Source: Haematococcus lacustris (Eukaryota > Chlorophyta > Chlorophyceae > Chlamydomonadales > Haematococcaceae). Taken from it: a stretch of 64,000 nt of DNA. The DNA lies in assembly GCA_030144725.1 (NCBI GenBank), contig JASKMD010000003.1, forward strand, positions 16,974,618-17,038,617, in the 5' to 3' direction. Shown here piece by piece: positions 20,229 to 31,112 of the stretch. Within the stretch, counting starts at the first letter, position 1. Every line of letters starts with the position of its first letter. The notes beneath the pieces are model-generated. The model had not been told where the DNA came from. It saw nothing but the letters and a program-made list of their open reading frames with translations, and made no database searches. The position numbers were made by a program, and so were the translations under genes.

Positions 20229-21236
20229 TCACACTATGTTGACCTTTTTTGCGATGCCCTTGGTCTTCCTCAACCCTGGCACCTTGAACACGGCGAGGCC
20301 TTGAGCTTTGCTGGCAGCAAACATGCCTCCGCAAGCACCTGGCCCACTCACCGCACCCCCGCTGGGTGCCGCTGCTCTGCCAGCCTCCGCCCTGCGTGCC
20401 TGGTCCCCTTGCCCATGCACTGCTGCCTGCCGGCCTCCCCCAGCAAGCAATGTTGCCGAGGTTTCCTCGTTCCAATAGCTGTCACTGTCCACACAACCGC
20501 TGAGCTGGCCAGCTGTGACAAAGTCTGTGACACACGCCCCAGACACCCCTCCCTCGCCTTCCAGACCCGCCACCTGCTTTGCCTGACCGCCCACAGGCCT
20601 GGCTGATGTACCTCCGGCACCCACCGCCGCAGCCTGGGCGGCTGGCCTGGCCACCACCATCTGCCTGACCAATGGCGTGGTGCTGGCTCCTGGCTTCACA
20701 GCTGTCAAGCCTCCCATGACCAGTCCACCACGTTTGCTCAGCCCTGGCAGGCGGCCGTACAACGGCTTGGCAAACGCGGCGTTGGGTGCGGGGCTAGTCA
20801 GGCCGGGGCTGAAGCAAGGTGCGGGCCGCGAGGGGCCGGGAGTGGGTCCCAGCCCGGGACTCGCTTGCAGCAGCCCGGCGCCTTCGTCCGCTCCCCCGAG
20901 CGCTAACAGGCCGCCAGAGCCCGTTGCCTGAGACTCCGATACCTCGCCGTCGTGCCCGGCAGCCCCCGAGCTGCGGCGGCCGTCCGGAGTGCTTAAAGCG
21001 TGACCAGAGTGAGGCAGGATAATGGCAGGTGCGGCTTCGGGCGAAGAGTTCAGCGTGCCGGAGACTGGGCCGGCCGTGCCGCCACTGCTGCCCGCCGCTC
21101 CGGGAGTGCTTTGGAACCGGGCAGCTGTCCTGGCATTGCTGGGCTCGGTCCTCGCCTCCACACCCCAGCTGCCCACGTCGCAACTCCTTCGTGACTGCCC
21201 GACAGGCGGTTCGAAGGGGTCGAGCTCTACATAGGC
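20229..21236 (-). CDS. Disordered-protein gene last exon
   Basis: The frame is open from above 21236 to the stop at 20229-20231. An AG at about 21237 (TATGTAG|AGCTCG) fits phase 1; the start is therefore approximate. Ser/Gly/Ala/Pro-rich, ending FKVPGLRKTKGIAKKVNIV. No TGTAA was found close downstream; the nearest minus-strand one is about 700 bp away near 19534. Confidence 0.55.
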   Translation of the reverse strand, partial: AYVELDPFEPPVGQSRRSCDVGSWGVEARTEPSNARTAARFQSTPGAAGSSGGTAGPVSGTLNSSPEAAPAIILPHSGHALSTPDGRRSSGAAGHDGEVSESQATGSGGLLALGGADEGAGLLQASPGLGPTPGPSRPAPCFSPGLTSPAPNAAFAKPLYGRLPGLSKRGGLVMGGLTAVKPGASTTPLVRQMVVARPAAQAAAVGAGGTSARPVGGQAKQVAGLEGEGGVSGACVTDFVTAGQLSGCVDSDSYWNEETSATLLAGGGRQAAVHGQGDQARRAEAGRAAAPSGGAVSGPGACGGMFAASKAQGLAVFKVPGLRKTKGIAKKVNIV

Positions 21237-22204
21237 CGACTGCATCAGCTGGTGCTGGGAGTGGCGCTGAGGTGGGGTGGCTGCATTGCACCACAGCAGA
21301 GCAGCAGCAGCAGGTGTTGCAGGAGCGTAGGCACAATACCGAGCAGTGGGGTCAGATGTGAAGAGGAGCATCCTTTCTTCCTACCACCTGTAATTGGTGG
21401 CACCCCCGTATGCTCTTTCTACACGTCAGCATCCCACCTCACTTTCCCCTTGTTCCCTGCTCCCTGCTGCTACCAGTGTGCCTCTTCTCCCTGCTCTGAC
21501 TGTTTGTGGCTCCTGGCTCTGGAAGGACTACCTTGCCTGTCCAGGTCATCAGGCTCACCTGCATCACCCAGCTGCTCCTCCTCAAGGTGGTTGGGGGCTG
21601 CAGCAACGCGGTTGGCCAGCACGGCAGACCCACTTCTGGCCTGCAGGCAGCCAGAGAGTAGGGCGACCCTATTGACAACCAAGCAGGCAGGTGGGTGAGC
21701 AGGCAAGGCTGAAAGACAATGCAAGCATGCAAGTCACAGCACCAAACTGCTTACGACATGAGGTCCATGACCCATGCGATGTAGAGCTTTCTTTCCTTTC
21801 CGTTCAACTCCCTTCGTGGGGTTTACACCCACGCCCTGCCTCTTCACTGAATTGCAACTTCTACATTTCAACTTATACATATATAGCAGACAAAGAAACG
21901 CCTGCTGCATGTGAAAACCAACTTCTTTTCATTTACATTCCATCCAGCAGACAAGAGCAGGCGCTGCCTAGCAGCCAGGCTCTCAGGGTGCTCACAGCCC
22001 CGCCTCACCTTGCCGCTGGCCCAGCCTTGTGGCAGCCCTCGCCCCGACTTCCGACCAGCTTGTGTAGGCCCCGCCTCACCCAGCCCCCCAGCAAGTTCGC
22101 CAGTCGGCCTATACGCCCCAGCCTCAGCCCGACCATCGCCTGCTGCTGCCACCGTCACCTCCAGCTCCAAACTCGTGACAGCTGCATGAGCTGCAGCTTG
22201 AGAT

Positions 22205-22240
<36 letters not shown>

Positions 22241-25200
22241 AGTGCCATCACCTCCCCCCCTATCTTTACATCCTCCACCCTCCCTTCTGCTGCAAATGCT
22301 GCAGTGACAGGCCCCCCAGCCTCCCTGCCTGCTGCCAGACCAGAGGGGACCTGCTGTCCCTGCCCGTCACCAAGGGACCCCTGCCCCATTGCCCCTGCCT
22401 GGGGCTGTGCAAGACCCCCCTCCACCCCTCCAGGCACCTCACCCCCCAACCTGCCCAGCCCCCCCACCGCCGACAAACCAGCCAGCCTGCATGGCGTCAT
22501 CGAGGCAGGGGAGGCAGCTAGCCTGCAGGGCACTGCAGCAGCAGGGGAGGCGGACAGCCGGCGGGGGACCAGGGCGGCGGGGGAGGTGCTCAACCGGCGG
22601 GGGGCCATGGCTGCCGGAGAGGCGCCGGACATCCTTTCACCTGACTCTGCCCTGTGGGGGGTCCCAAAGCCCCCCAGCCTGGGGGTGCCTGCTGCTCCCC
22701 CCCCGCGGGCGTTGCCTCCTGCCCCGAGACGAGCCGCTGCAGTGGTGGGTGTGCCCACGGCCCCGGGCCTGGCAGGGCTGTAGGCAGGCAGGGGGTGCCG
22801 GGCTGCTGCAGTGGCGGCCAGGGCAGCTGGGGAGAGGCCAGGGGGCTCTGTGTGGCCAGGGTGCTGGTGGTGGTGGACGGGGGGAGGGTGCTGGGCTGGG
22901 GAGGGGCACGCAGCCACCCTCGCTGCAGTGCCTGGGGTGCGATGAGGAGCTGTGGGGTGCAGGCAAGTCGGGGGGCCGGCTGGCGTGGCTGGGGAGGGTG
23001 CAGGGGGTGGGGACTGCATGCCTGCCTTGCCATGGGCCAGCTGGCTGCGTCTCCCCGGTGTGGGAAACTCGGCTGGGGTGCCATGGGTGGGGGTGGCCAG
23101 GTGCGTAGGCAATGCTGCTGCGCCGGAGGGGTGGTGGAGGGGGGCAGGGCGGGGGGTGGAGAAGGGCAGCACCTCCTCCTCCTCCTCCTCCTCCTTACAT
23201 TCCCTTAGGCAATCCTCCTTGCCCTCTCCCTCGTGCTCCTTCTCTTCCTCCTGCTCCTGCTTCATATCTCTCCTCTCCTCCTCCACCTTGACGGCCTCGG
23301 CACGACCTGGCGGAACTGGAGCTGGCAGGTCCGCCTCTGACACGCCATTGATGCTTTCGCCAGGCGCCTCCACAACCGCTCCTGTTGGGCCAGCTATGGC
23401 TGCTGTGGCTGCTGCATGGTCGCCTGTCCTGGTCAGCAGGGTGCTCCCCTCGCCATCATGAGCGTGCAGCAGCACACACGCACCAGCAGCAGCAGGGGCA
23501 GGCTGAGTGCTGGGCTGTCCAGAGACTGCAGCTCGGCCTGCAGCCCGGCCCAAGGACTTGGCCCGCCCTCCTCCCCCACTCCTGCGCCCACCAGACCTTG
23601 CTCCTGCCATGCCACCGCCCAGCCCTTCTCCCCTGGGAAGCTGCCCTGGCTGCCCTGACCCACCCAGTAGGCCCCCGTCTCCAGCCGGCTGCAACCCAGC
23701 AGCAGCAGCCCCCTCCGCGGCCCCCAGGGGACTCCCCTCTACCACCCCCTCCCGCAGAAGGGAGGCTGCCATGTTGCTTGTTGCGCTAGCCAGCTCATGT
23801 GCGCCTGACGCCAGCGTTGCCTCAATAGGCTCCGCCAGGGTGCTGCCAGATCGAGTGGTAGGTGCGGCCGTGCCGGTGCTGATGCTGGGCCCGGGTACTG
23901 CTGCTGCTGGTGATCCCTGGTGGCACTGCTGTGGTGACTGCTGCTGCTGCTGCTGCTGCTGCTGTGCAGCTCTGCTCCCTCCACTCAGCTTGCTGGCTCG
24001 CTTGCCAGCTGGACCCCCCCCACTGCTCCTGAGCTTTGTATCAGCAGCAAGGGCTGGCGGCGCACCCTCCCCACCCTGGTCTGCCTCACTGCCCTCGCTG
24101 CCCTGTGCGAGAGACCTGACAGTGCAGTGGGCTGAGGTGTCAGCGCCTGCCCAAGACAGGGTGGAGGGTGGCTCTTGCAGCAGTTCAGGTCCTGGGGCTG
24201 GCTCCGAGACGGCGGCAACGCTGGCTTTGCTAGGCCGGGTAGACTTGACAGCACCAGATGGCCGAGCGTCCTGCTGGAAACGCAAGCAGTGCACAATGCT
24301 GATGTTCGTGTCCACATTGCTGATGAGCAAGACTGGTAAGCTGCCATTCCAGGCTGATGGTTTACATTGATGTCGAAACCATCATCTCCATACACATGCA
24401 TGCAATGCACATTACTGGTGTGAGAACATGTGGGTGAGTCAAGGAAACAGTGCTTCAAGAGGCGGGCAGCCGGAGCGTTGCCCTCAGCGAAAGCAACAGC
24501 GTCAGCAGGGCAGGCTTGCACTGCTATGACCTGTGCCCACCACAACAGAGGCGTGGCACATGCACAGCAACAGGGCCTGCCCAGCACCCCCTGGCCCAGC
24601 AGCCCCTGCCCAGCAAGAGGGGCGCTGGAGATGATGTGGAGCTGGGCTGACTTGTGCAATTACAAGCAAGCATGAAGCTGGTCTTACACATCGGACCCAT
24701 TGCCAACACTACCTTGCATGCAAATGCGCAAGGATGCACTTACCTTTGCATGGCCACTTGGGCGCTTCAACGTGGTCCCACTCTTTCGTTTGACAGAGGT
24801 TATTGAGGGCATGTTGGATGCACCACTGCATGGCTCAGAGCTGTTCACAATCTGCACAGGCAGCATCATGCTCGTCGATGCATCACATGCAAACATACAT
24901 GGTTCGCTGCAGGCAGGCTTCAAGCCTGTGACGTGTGTCTTTCATGGGCCTCAGCATGAGAAAATGAGCCTGTCACTCACCATTGGTGCAGCAGGCAGGC
25001 AGGCTAACACCGCCCACCTGGAATTCAGCAAGTTCTTCGTCCAACTCTCCTTGCTTCCTTTGCTTCTTAACACTGTCTGTCACCTGTGCTTGCGCACAGC
25101 TCACATACACTTGATCAGCAGTGATCGGCCAGCCACCATGCAGCCAACATCCCCGGGCCAACGACCCGAGGCGCTTCTCTCCCACCTGCTGCGCGGCGCT

Positions 25201-25356
25201 CCCCCGCTTGGAAGCGCGACCACTGGTCCTGCCAGTGCGCGTCGCCTCCTCAGCAGGCAGGCACCAGGCTGGGATGTTGGCCTCGTTTACGCTTTGTGGT
25301 GGTGGACCTGACTCCGGCTCTAGGGAGTCCAGTGCCGCCAGTACTGCGGCGTCCAT
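20229..25356 (-). CDS. Multi-exon gene for a large disordered protein (about 1,300 aa; exons listed separately)
   Basis: Starting from the ATG at 25356 on the minus strand, six exons join in consistent phase: 25356-25186, 25083-25018, 24851-24744, 24530-24416, 24332-22009 and 21640-21532, followed by a last exon ending with the stop at 20229. The product begins MDAAVLAALDSLEPESG, has a short charged helix (KKQRKQGELDEELAEFQ) and a basic patch (VKRKSGTTLKRPSGHAK), then a very long Ala/Pro/Gly/Gln-rich disordered region with two Gln runs. The C-terminus is basic (LRKTKGIAKKVNIV). I recognise no named domain. Basic patches and low complexity suggest a nuclear or chromatin protein, but that is a guess. 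Confidence 0.62.
21532..21640 (-). CDS. Disordered-protein gene exon 6
   Basis: Acceptor CCTGCAG|GCCAGA; 36 codons plus one base to donor GGCAAG|GTAGTC. A stronger internal donor, GATGCAG|GTGAGC at 21559, has the same phase and could be used instead. It encodes NHLEEEQLGDAGEPDDLDRQ. Confidence 0.52.
22009..24332 (-). CDS. Disordered-protein gene exon 5 (long low-complexity exon, 774 codons)
   Basis: Acceptor TTACCAG|TC, donor GGCAAG|GTGAGG. It starts LLISNVDTNISIVHC and then becomes Ala/Gly/Pro/Ser-rich, with Gln runs (CTG tracts on the plus strand at 23939-23964 and 22210-22243), an acidic Glu/Lys tract around 23180-23290, and repeated RRLS/SPAA motifs around 22500-22600 (four copies of a 30-bp unit). 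Disordered throughout. Confidence 0.65.
24416..24530 (-). CDS. Disordered-protein gene exon 4
   Basis: Acceptor GGGCACAG|GTCATA; the donor ACACCA|GTAATG is weaker. 38 codons plus one base, including AVAFAEGNAPAARLLKHCF. Phase 1 fits the next acceptor. Confidence 0.52.
24744..24851 (-). CDS. Disordered-protein gene exon 3
   Basis: Acceptor TGTGCAG|ATTGTG, donor GCAAAG|GTAAGT, 36 codons in phase 0, with a basic run (VKRKSGTTLKR). The opposite strand also has a long open frame here, but it lacks splice logic. Confidence 0.6.
25018..25083 (-). CDS. Disordered-protein gene exon 2
   Basis: Acceptor GCACAG|GTGACA, donor TTCCAG|GTGGGC, 22 codons in phase 0, encoding a charged helix (VKKQRKQGELDEELAEF). 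Confidence 0.65.
25186..25356 (-). CDS. Disordered-protein gene exon 1
   Basis: 57 codons from the ATG, ending RGSAAQQ at donor CAGCAG|GTGGGA, phase 0. Confidence 0.65.
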
Positions 25357-25671
25357 AACCGTCCGAGGCTAGTTCTTTACGCCAACCCTTGCGAGGGCGA
25401 CACAGGAAGCTCGGGTGAACTCGATGTCGGCTTTGGTAGGCAGATACACACAATGGCGAAGCTCCGAGGCTAAGCTGCCTTTCTGACAGTTTAAATTCAA
25501 AAACATCATCCTTGGGCGAGAAGCATCCAAACCTCTCAAGTATTCCGCGTGCAGGTGGCCGGGCCAGGTTTATGCTCGCACTCACATCTGCCTAAGCCAG
25601 TGATCCATGTATCGCGCTTGTGACTCCTTGTGTCGATGTCAAGTTCAGTGTGTTAATGACCACTGCCGGCC

Positions 25672-25835
25672 AGACAAACAAAACTCGTTCAACATGGAAC
25701 AAGATGTTTGACTGTGGGTAACCGTACTCAGCTACTCTGTTCAAGTAGAAGCATCCTCTGTCGCACCCTTGATGACTACCAACCTCACACCAGTGGCACT
25801 CTTTCCCCCTAGACCACTGGGCACCTCACCAAAAC
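25672..25835 (+). repeat. Dispersed repeat R1, copy d
   Basis: It starts ACAAACAAAACTCGTTCAAC and ends ACCACTGGGCACCTCACC, matching 11075-11225. It lies between two minus-strand genes. Confidence 0.8.
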
Positions 25836-26164
25836 TAATAGCTTTATGCTACAAAGGTTTACAACCTGTTGAAAGGCAGGTGGGAAGCAGCGCCAGGCGG
25901 CACCCAAGCAGCGCCATGCGCATGGGACTAAATACAGACAAGACACTTAATTCTGCCTTTGCGGGCCAACGAGGGAGGTGATGGGCAGCTTAATGTCTGG
26001 CACAAGTATGACCCACTCCACCTGCCGGGCAGCTTCACGCACTGCCTGCTGTGGTCGCCAACCTCAGGCAAGCCTCCATAGTCAACCTGCATGTGCACAG
26101 CGCCAGCGCATGGACAGCAGGCAGGACAGGGCTGACTGCAGCAGCTGAGGCCCAGCATGGTCAC

Positions 26165-26232
26165 CTTGCATCGTTGCCTGCATTGTGGAGTCCACGCACC
26201 CCGGGCACCTGAGACAAGGCGTTCACCCACAC
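26165..26232 (-). CDS. Helical protein gene exon
   Basis: Acceptor CTGATCAG|GTGTGG, donor ATGCAAG|GTGACC, 22 codons plus two bases. [19 protein letters not shown]. Confidence 0.5.
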
Positions 26233-29200
26233 CTGATCAGCTAATGCCATGGAGTGAGGCACGGGTGACCCACACGACGGGGCAGCAGCCAGGAGCTGGC
26301 AGAGGGGAGCGGGCACCACCGGCCAGCAGCACACAGCATCAAGGGGTATTGCTGCAGCAACGCCAGCGGTATTCAAGTGAACTGCATGTCAGTGAATGCC
26401 ATGTGTTGATGATGGTGATGGTGACCATGGTGATGGTGATGGTGATGGTGATAGGGATGGTGATGGTAATGAGCATTGGAAGGCAGCCAGCAACAGTCAG
26501 CCTCAGGCAGCTGGAAGCCCCCTAGCAGGCTCCCCTGCAGATGATGACGGGCCCCACAGCTGTCAGCTGCACTAACTGCCAAGTATGAGTGTTGTTGGTG
26601 TATGCTGCAGTGCGCCAGACACTGATCACATGAGGCACCTCATTGAGTATGTGTGGGAGGGGTCGCTCCAGCCAGACACAGCATTGCCCTACTGCAAGGC
26701 CCAGTGCTGTTGTTGTCGTCGTTTTTGTTGTTGCTTCATCCACGCAGCCATCAACTAAGTAAAGGCTGCCGCCTGGTGCCACTGGTGGACACTGCAATGT
26801 CCTACTCGTTGCATGGCTGCATCAACAAAGCAAAATGCGCACACAGTTTATGAGTGCTGTGGCACGGTTGCTGCTGCCTCCTGCAAGCCTTCTGCTACCA
26901 AGCCCCACAGGCAGTAAGTCACTCTACCTGCAGCCACCGCAGCAGGGAGGCCAGGGACATCTGAGCCTGCGACCGGCAGCCCAGCACCGCGTGCAGGAGC
27001 GCCTGCGTGTCAACCTGCACCAGCCCTGCACAGCCACACCACAACCCACTGAACTCGCCAGGGCCAGCTGTCCGGGGTGGGTTCAGCGAGAGCTTGTGGC
27101 CGACTACTCGGCACATTTCTCCCCAGGCTCCTCAAGTTTCCCCAAGTTTCTCCCCACATTTCTACCCAGCATAACAGTCTTAGGGTCGGCTCGTGTGCAA
27201 CAACGCGCCAAGCCTAGCCTAGCCTAGCCTAGCAGATGAACCACAGGTATAATGCACGCACGTTTTCGAGTTTGTTTTGTTAACTTATAACCGAAACTGA
27301 AATCCTTGAAGATGATTTGGGACAGGGGAGCCTGAGGTTCTGTGTGGGGCACGTGTCAGTGTATGACAAGCTGCCATGTGGTACAGGGAAACCATATGTG
27401 CGAGTGCAATGGGTCATGCAGCTGAGGAGGTGTCATCATTATCAGCAGCAGCACATGGCATTTGCCTGTCAGTGTGGCTGCAAAACACATTGTCATAGAC
27501 GCCACGTACCTATTTGATTCATGTACATATTGAATGCCTCTTGGGTGGGTGCCCACTATGGCCCTGCTACGCCAAGTATGACATGCCGGGTGTGACATGT
27601 CAGGTGTGGCATGCCGGGTGTGACATGCCGGGTGTCATGAATTCACTGTAGTAGGACGGTATTCGATAACCTGTGAGATGGGTCTAGCATATGCAGGTGG
27701 GCTGGCTGGCCTTCATGACCATGCAACCGCCTGCAGCCATACCTGGTGGCAGCTTAACGCCAGCTGCATGCAGCTGCCGTATGTCCTCCTACACATGCAA
27801 GGAGAGCAACAAAACCATGGTGGTTGGGCTTCATGGGGGTACAGCTTTGGTGGTTGTGTGACCAAAATCATGTGGGTGTGACCCAAATCATGTGACCAAA
27901 ATGCTGTGGGTGGCCCTTCTCAACATTCAGGTGCCAGCAGGGGAAGCACAGGGATGAAAAGGGGGATGTGCAAAGGTTGGCCTGAGATTGAGGTTGTCAC
28001 ACTCAGTTGAGGTGGGATAAGGTAACTGTAGGACACCCTCCTGCCAAACTAGGCAACATGTCATGCACTCACCCTGATGCCAAACTAGGCGACAGGTCTT
28101 GCACTCACCCTCATGCCGTGTCCCACCAGCCCCATGAACCAGCCATCACTGTTGGCCCCCTGGTCAGCTTCTTGCCAGCCACCCAGTGACCCCTGCTGGT
28201 CTGGGGATGCCCCAGCAGCCTGGCCAATGCTTTGCACGTTGCCAGCAGCAGTCATTGTCAGAGGGTGTTGGTAGCGGCACAACAGGGCTTGGTCCAGGTC
28301 GGCCTGCGTTAACAACAGGGGAGGGGGTGGGGGTGAGGTGGGTGGGCAGGAAGGTGGATAGAGACAGGCAGCTCATGCGGTTAAGGTACCCTAAGCCAGC
28401 TGCATACAGCGCAGTCTTGGGCAATAGCTGCTTTAAGGCCTTGTGCCAGGTGTGCAGCAGTGTTTTTTGGCATTAAATATAGCGATCGCTATAAAAAGCG
28501 ACATGTCAGAGGGCTCCGTGCGCTATGGACTGGACCCCTTGCGGACTGTGCTATCCCTTTACATTACGGGGAAAGTAAGAACTTTTATTTTCCCGTAAAA
28601 AACACTCTTTGACCTCGCGCTCCGAAGAGGTTGCGATGCTCGCCACAACTGTAAGCAGGCTGTGTGCGTGGCTGTAGGATGCCGGAGACAGCGAGGCTTC
28701 CGCGGAGTTTTACTGTAACCGCTGCGTAACCGCAGTCTTTACTGAAAAAGTGCAGAAGTTTTACTGTAACCGCTGCCTAACCGCGATTTTACTGAAAAAG
28801 TGCTGACGTATATACTGTAACCGCCTCCTAACCGCGATTTTACTGAAAAAGTGCTGGAGTTTTACTGCGTAACCGCTGCGTAACCGCAATTTTACTGAAA
28901 AAGAGCAGAGGCCGTCGACAAAGCTAGGCGTCGCAGACGCTTTGATGCTGCGCGCTTATCTTGTACACGTACTAGGCTGGAGCCAACCCGTAATGTAAAG
29001 GGATACTGTATAATGTCTCGGCCCGCGCTGTTCACGTTCAAATAACAACCTCGGCTACGCCTCGTCGTTTACTGCAACTTTCGACGAGGTCTCGGTCGTT
29101 ATTTTCCCGTAACAGCTTGGCCTCCGACATTATACTATACATAACGCATCGCGTAATTCAAAGTGAACTTTGTATTGCAGCCGCAACTCGGCTAAGAGCA

Positions 29201-30976
29201 ACTCGGCTGAGAGCCGCAGTCCCGATGGCTGAGGACCGTGCCCCCCAAGGGTATAGCGATGGTGCCTACTTACAAGCCAGGGCACACGGTAACAGCAACA
29301 AGTTTCGGGACACCTGGCTCACTGGCGATCGCCCACTGTGGCTTACAAACCAAGGGCTTGATGCCTCAAACCGGTACAAGGCCCGTTGCGAACACTGCAA
29401 CAAAAGCTTGAACTGCAATTTGCATACCATCAAGACCCATGAGGATACCTTTGCCCACAAGACCGCAATGGAGCGCTTCCGTAGGCTGCAGTCTAACAAA
29501 CGTCAGCTGGCTCATGCCATCACCATCGCAAGACGTCAACGTGATGAAAGGCGCAACATGCTCCTGGAGGTCAGTGCAGTAGGCTAGGTGGTGTACAACG
29601 CTTCTGGCCACTTGGCTTTGCAGCCGCATGGGAATGGCAGTGTGGCAGGGCAAGCAGATGAGGCTGACAGTGACAGTGAGAATGAGGAGGAGGTAGGCAG
29701 CAGGCAGGCAGCAGCAGACATGGAGACGGCGTTTGGGGAGCTTGAGGAGGAGGAGGAGGAGGAGGAAGGCAGTGAGCTAGGCAGTGAGCTGGTAGAGCTG
29801 CACGCCATCCCCCCAACAGGGCGCCGGGCTTCTCTGGTGCCAGCCAGTGACTTCCAGCAGCATGTCGACAGTGCCAGGCAGGAGCTGGCAGCCACAGCAG
29901 TTGCTGTGGTACGTGACTTACACAGCCGCTTCCTCCCACCGAAGCATGCCAAAGGACTGGCTGTTGTGTACGCCCACTACTGGGACAGGCAGCCCAGCGA
30001 TGAAGACTTCCTTGAGCGCCTGGCCATTGTCAAGGCCCGGTACTGCATGGAAGCGACCCTGGCCAACGGCCAACGAGCGCCAGCCTTGTTGGACCAGCAC
30101 AAGCTATCTGCCCAGCATTTAGCATTTGTGGAAGTCATGCGCTGCCAAGCTGAGCATCGTGTGGAGCTAAGCTCAGCAGCAGCCAACCCACCCGAGGAGA
30201 CCACCAAGCTGTGGCGCTACCTGGTTGGCCATCCCATCACCAAGGCTGACATCTCGGAGTACATCAAGCTGGCAGAGCTTGCACTGGTCATGACACCAAG
30301 CTCAGTGGAGGAGGAGCGCATGTTCTCAGCCATGGCATACCTCAAAGATGACACCCGCAACAGGCTGCAGGAGTGCCACTTGAATGTGTGTGCCCGTGTC
30401 TTCGCAATTCTTTGTGGCTGGATGACGCTGCTGTGCGTGGGCGCTACCGCCTTTGATTCGGCCTATGAACATGACAGTCCTAATCTGAGCCATGACACTT
30501 TGTGCTATGAAATTGGAAAGAGGCCAAATGAAAAAAAACACTGGTGTGCAGGCAGGCAAACCCAGCAGCAACATGAGCAACAGCAGCAGCCGCAGCAGCC
30601 GCAGCAGAGGCAGCGGCGGCGGCAGCAGCATGAGCAGCAGCATCCGAAGGTGCAGCAGCAGGTGTACATTCACAGCGCAGGAGGAAGCGGGCCCTACACT
30701 CTATGCGTCTGGGCCAGGCTGTGTGTTGCTGGGTCCCCCACTGCACGCACCAAGGGCCGAGGCCGTACTCATCCCCCTGACACCAGGCAGCAGTCACACA
30801 CCCAGCCGCTGGAGCTGCCAGGAGGTGCTCACCTGTAAGGCAGCCAGGCCGTTAGCCAAACTGCCAGTCTCGCTTTGCCCGTACTCCGGCCTGCATTTCA
30901 GCGGTTTGACCTTGTCTGGACCACAGGCTGGGGCTGTGGAAGCCGCTGCAGGGGAGGGAAACGTTGATGGGCGGTT

Positions 30977-31010
<34 letters not shown>

Positions 31011-31023
31011 CCGGGGCCGGGGC

Positions 31024-31112
<89 letters not shown>

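Noticed and set aside
21691..24370. Plus-strand frames of 130-290 aa
   Set aside because: They are shadows of the long minus-strand exon 24332-22009.
24700..25311. 203-aa plus-strand open frame
   Set aside because: The minus strand carries phase-consistent exons with strong GT/AG sites over the same bases.
30420..30838. C-terminal extension of the hAT ORF (Gln/Arg-rich)
   Set aside because: It lies past the dimerisation domain, is low complexity, and overlaps the edge of a well-supported exon on the other strand.
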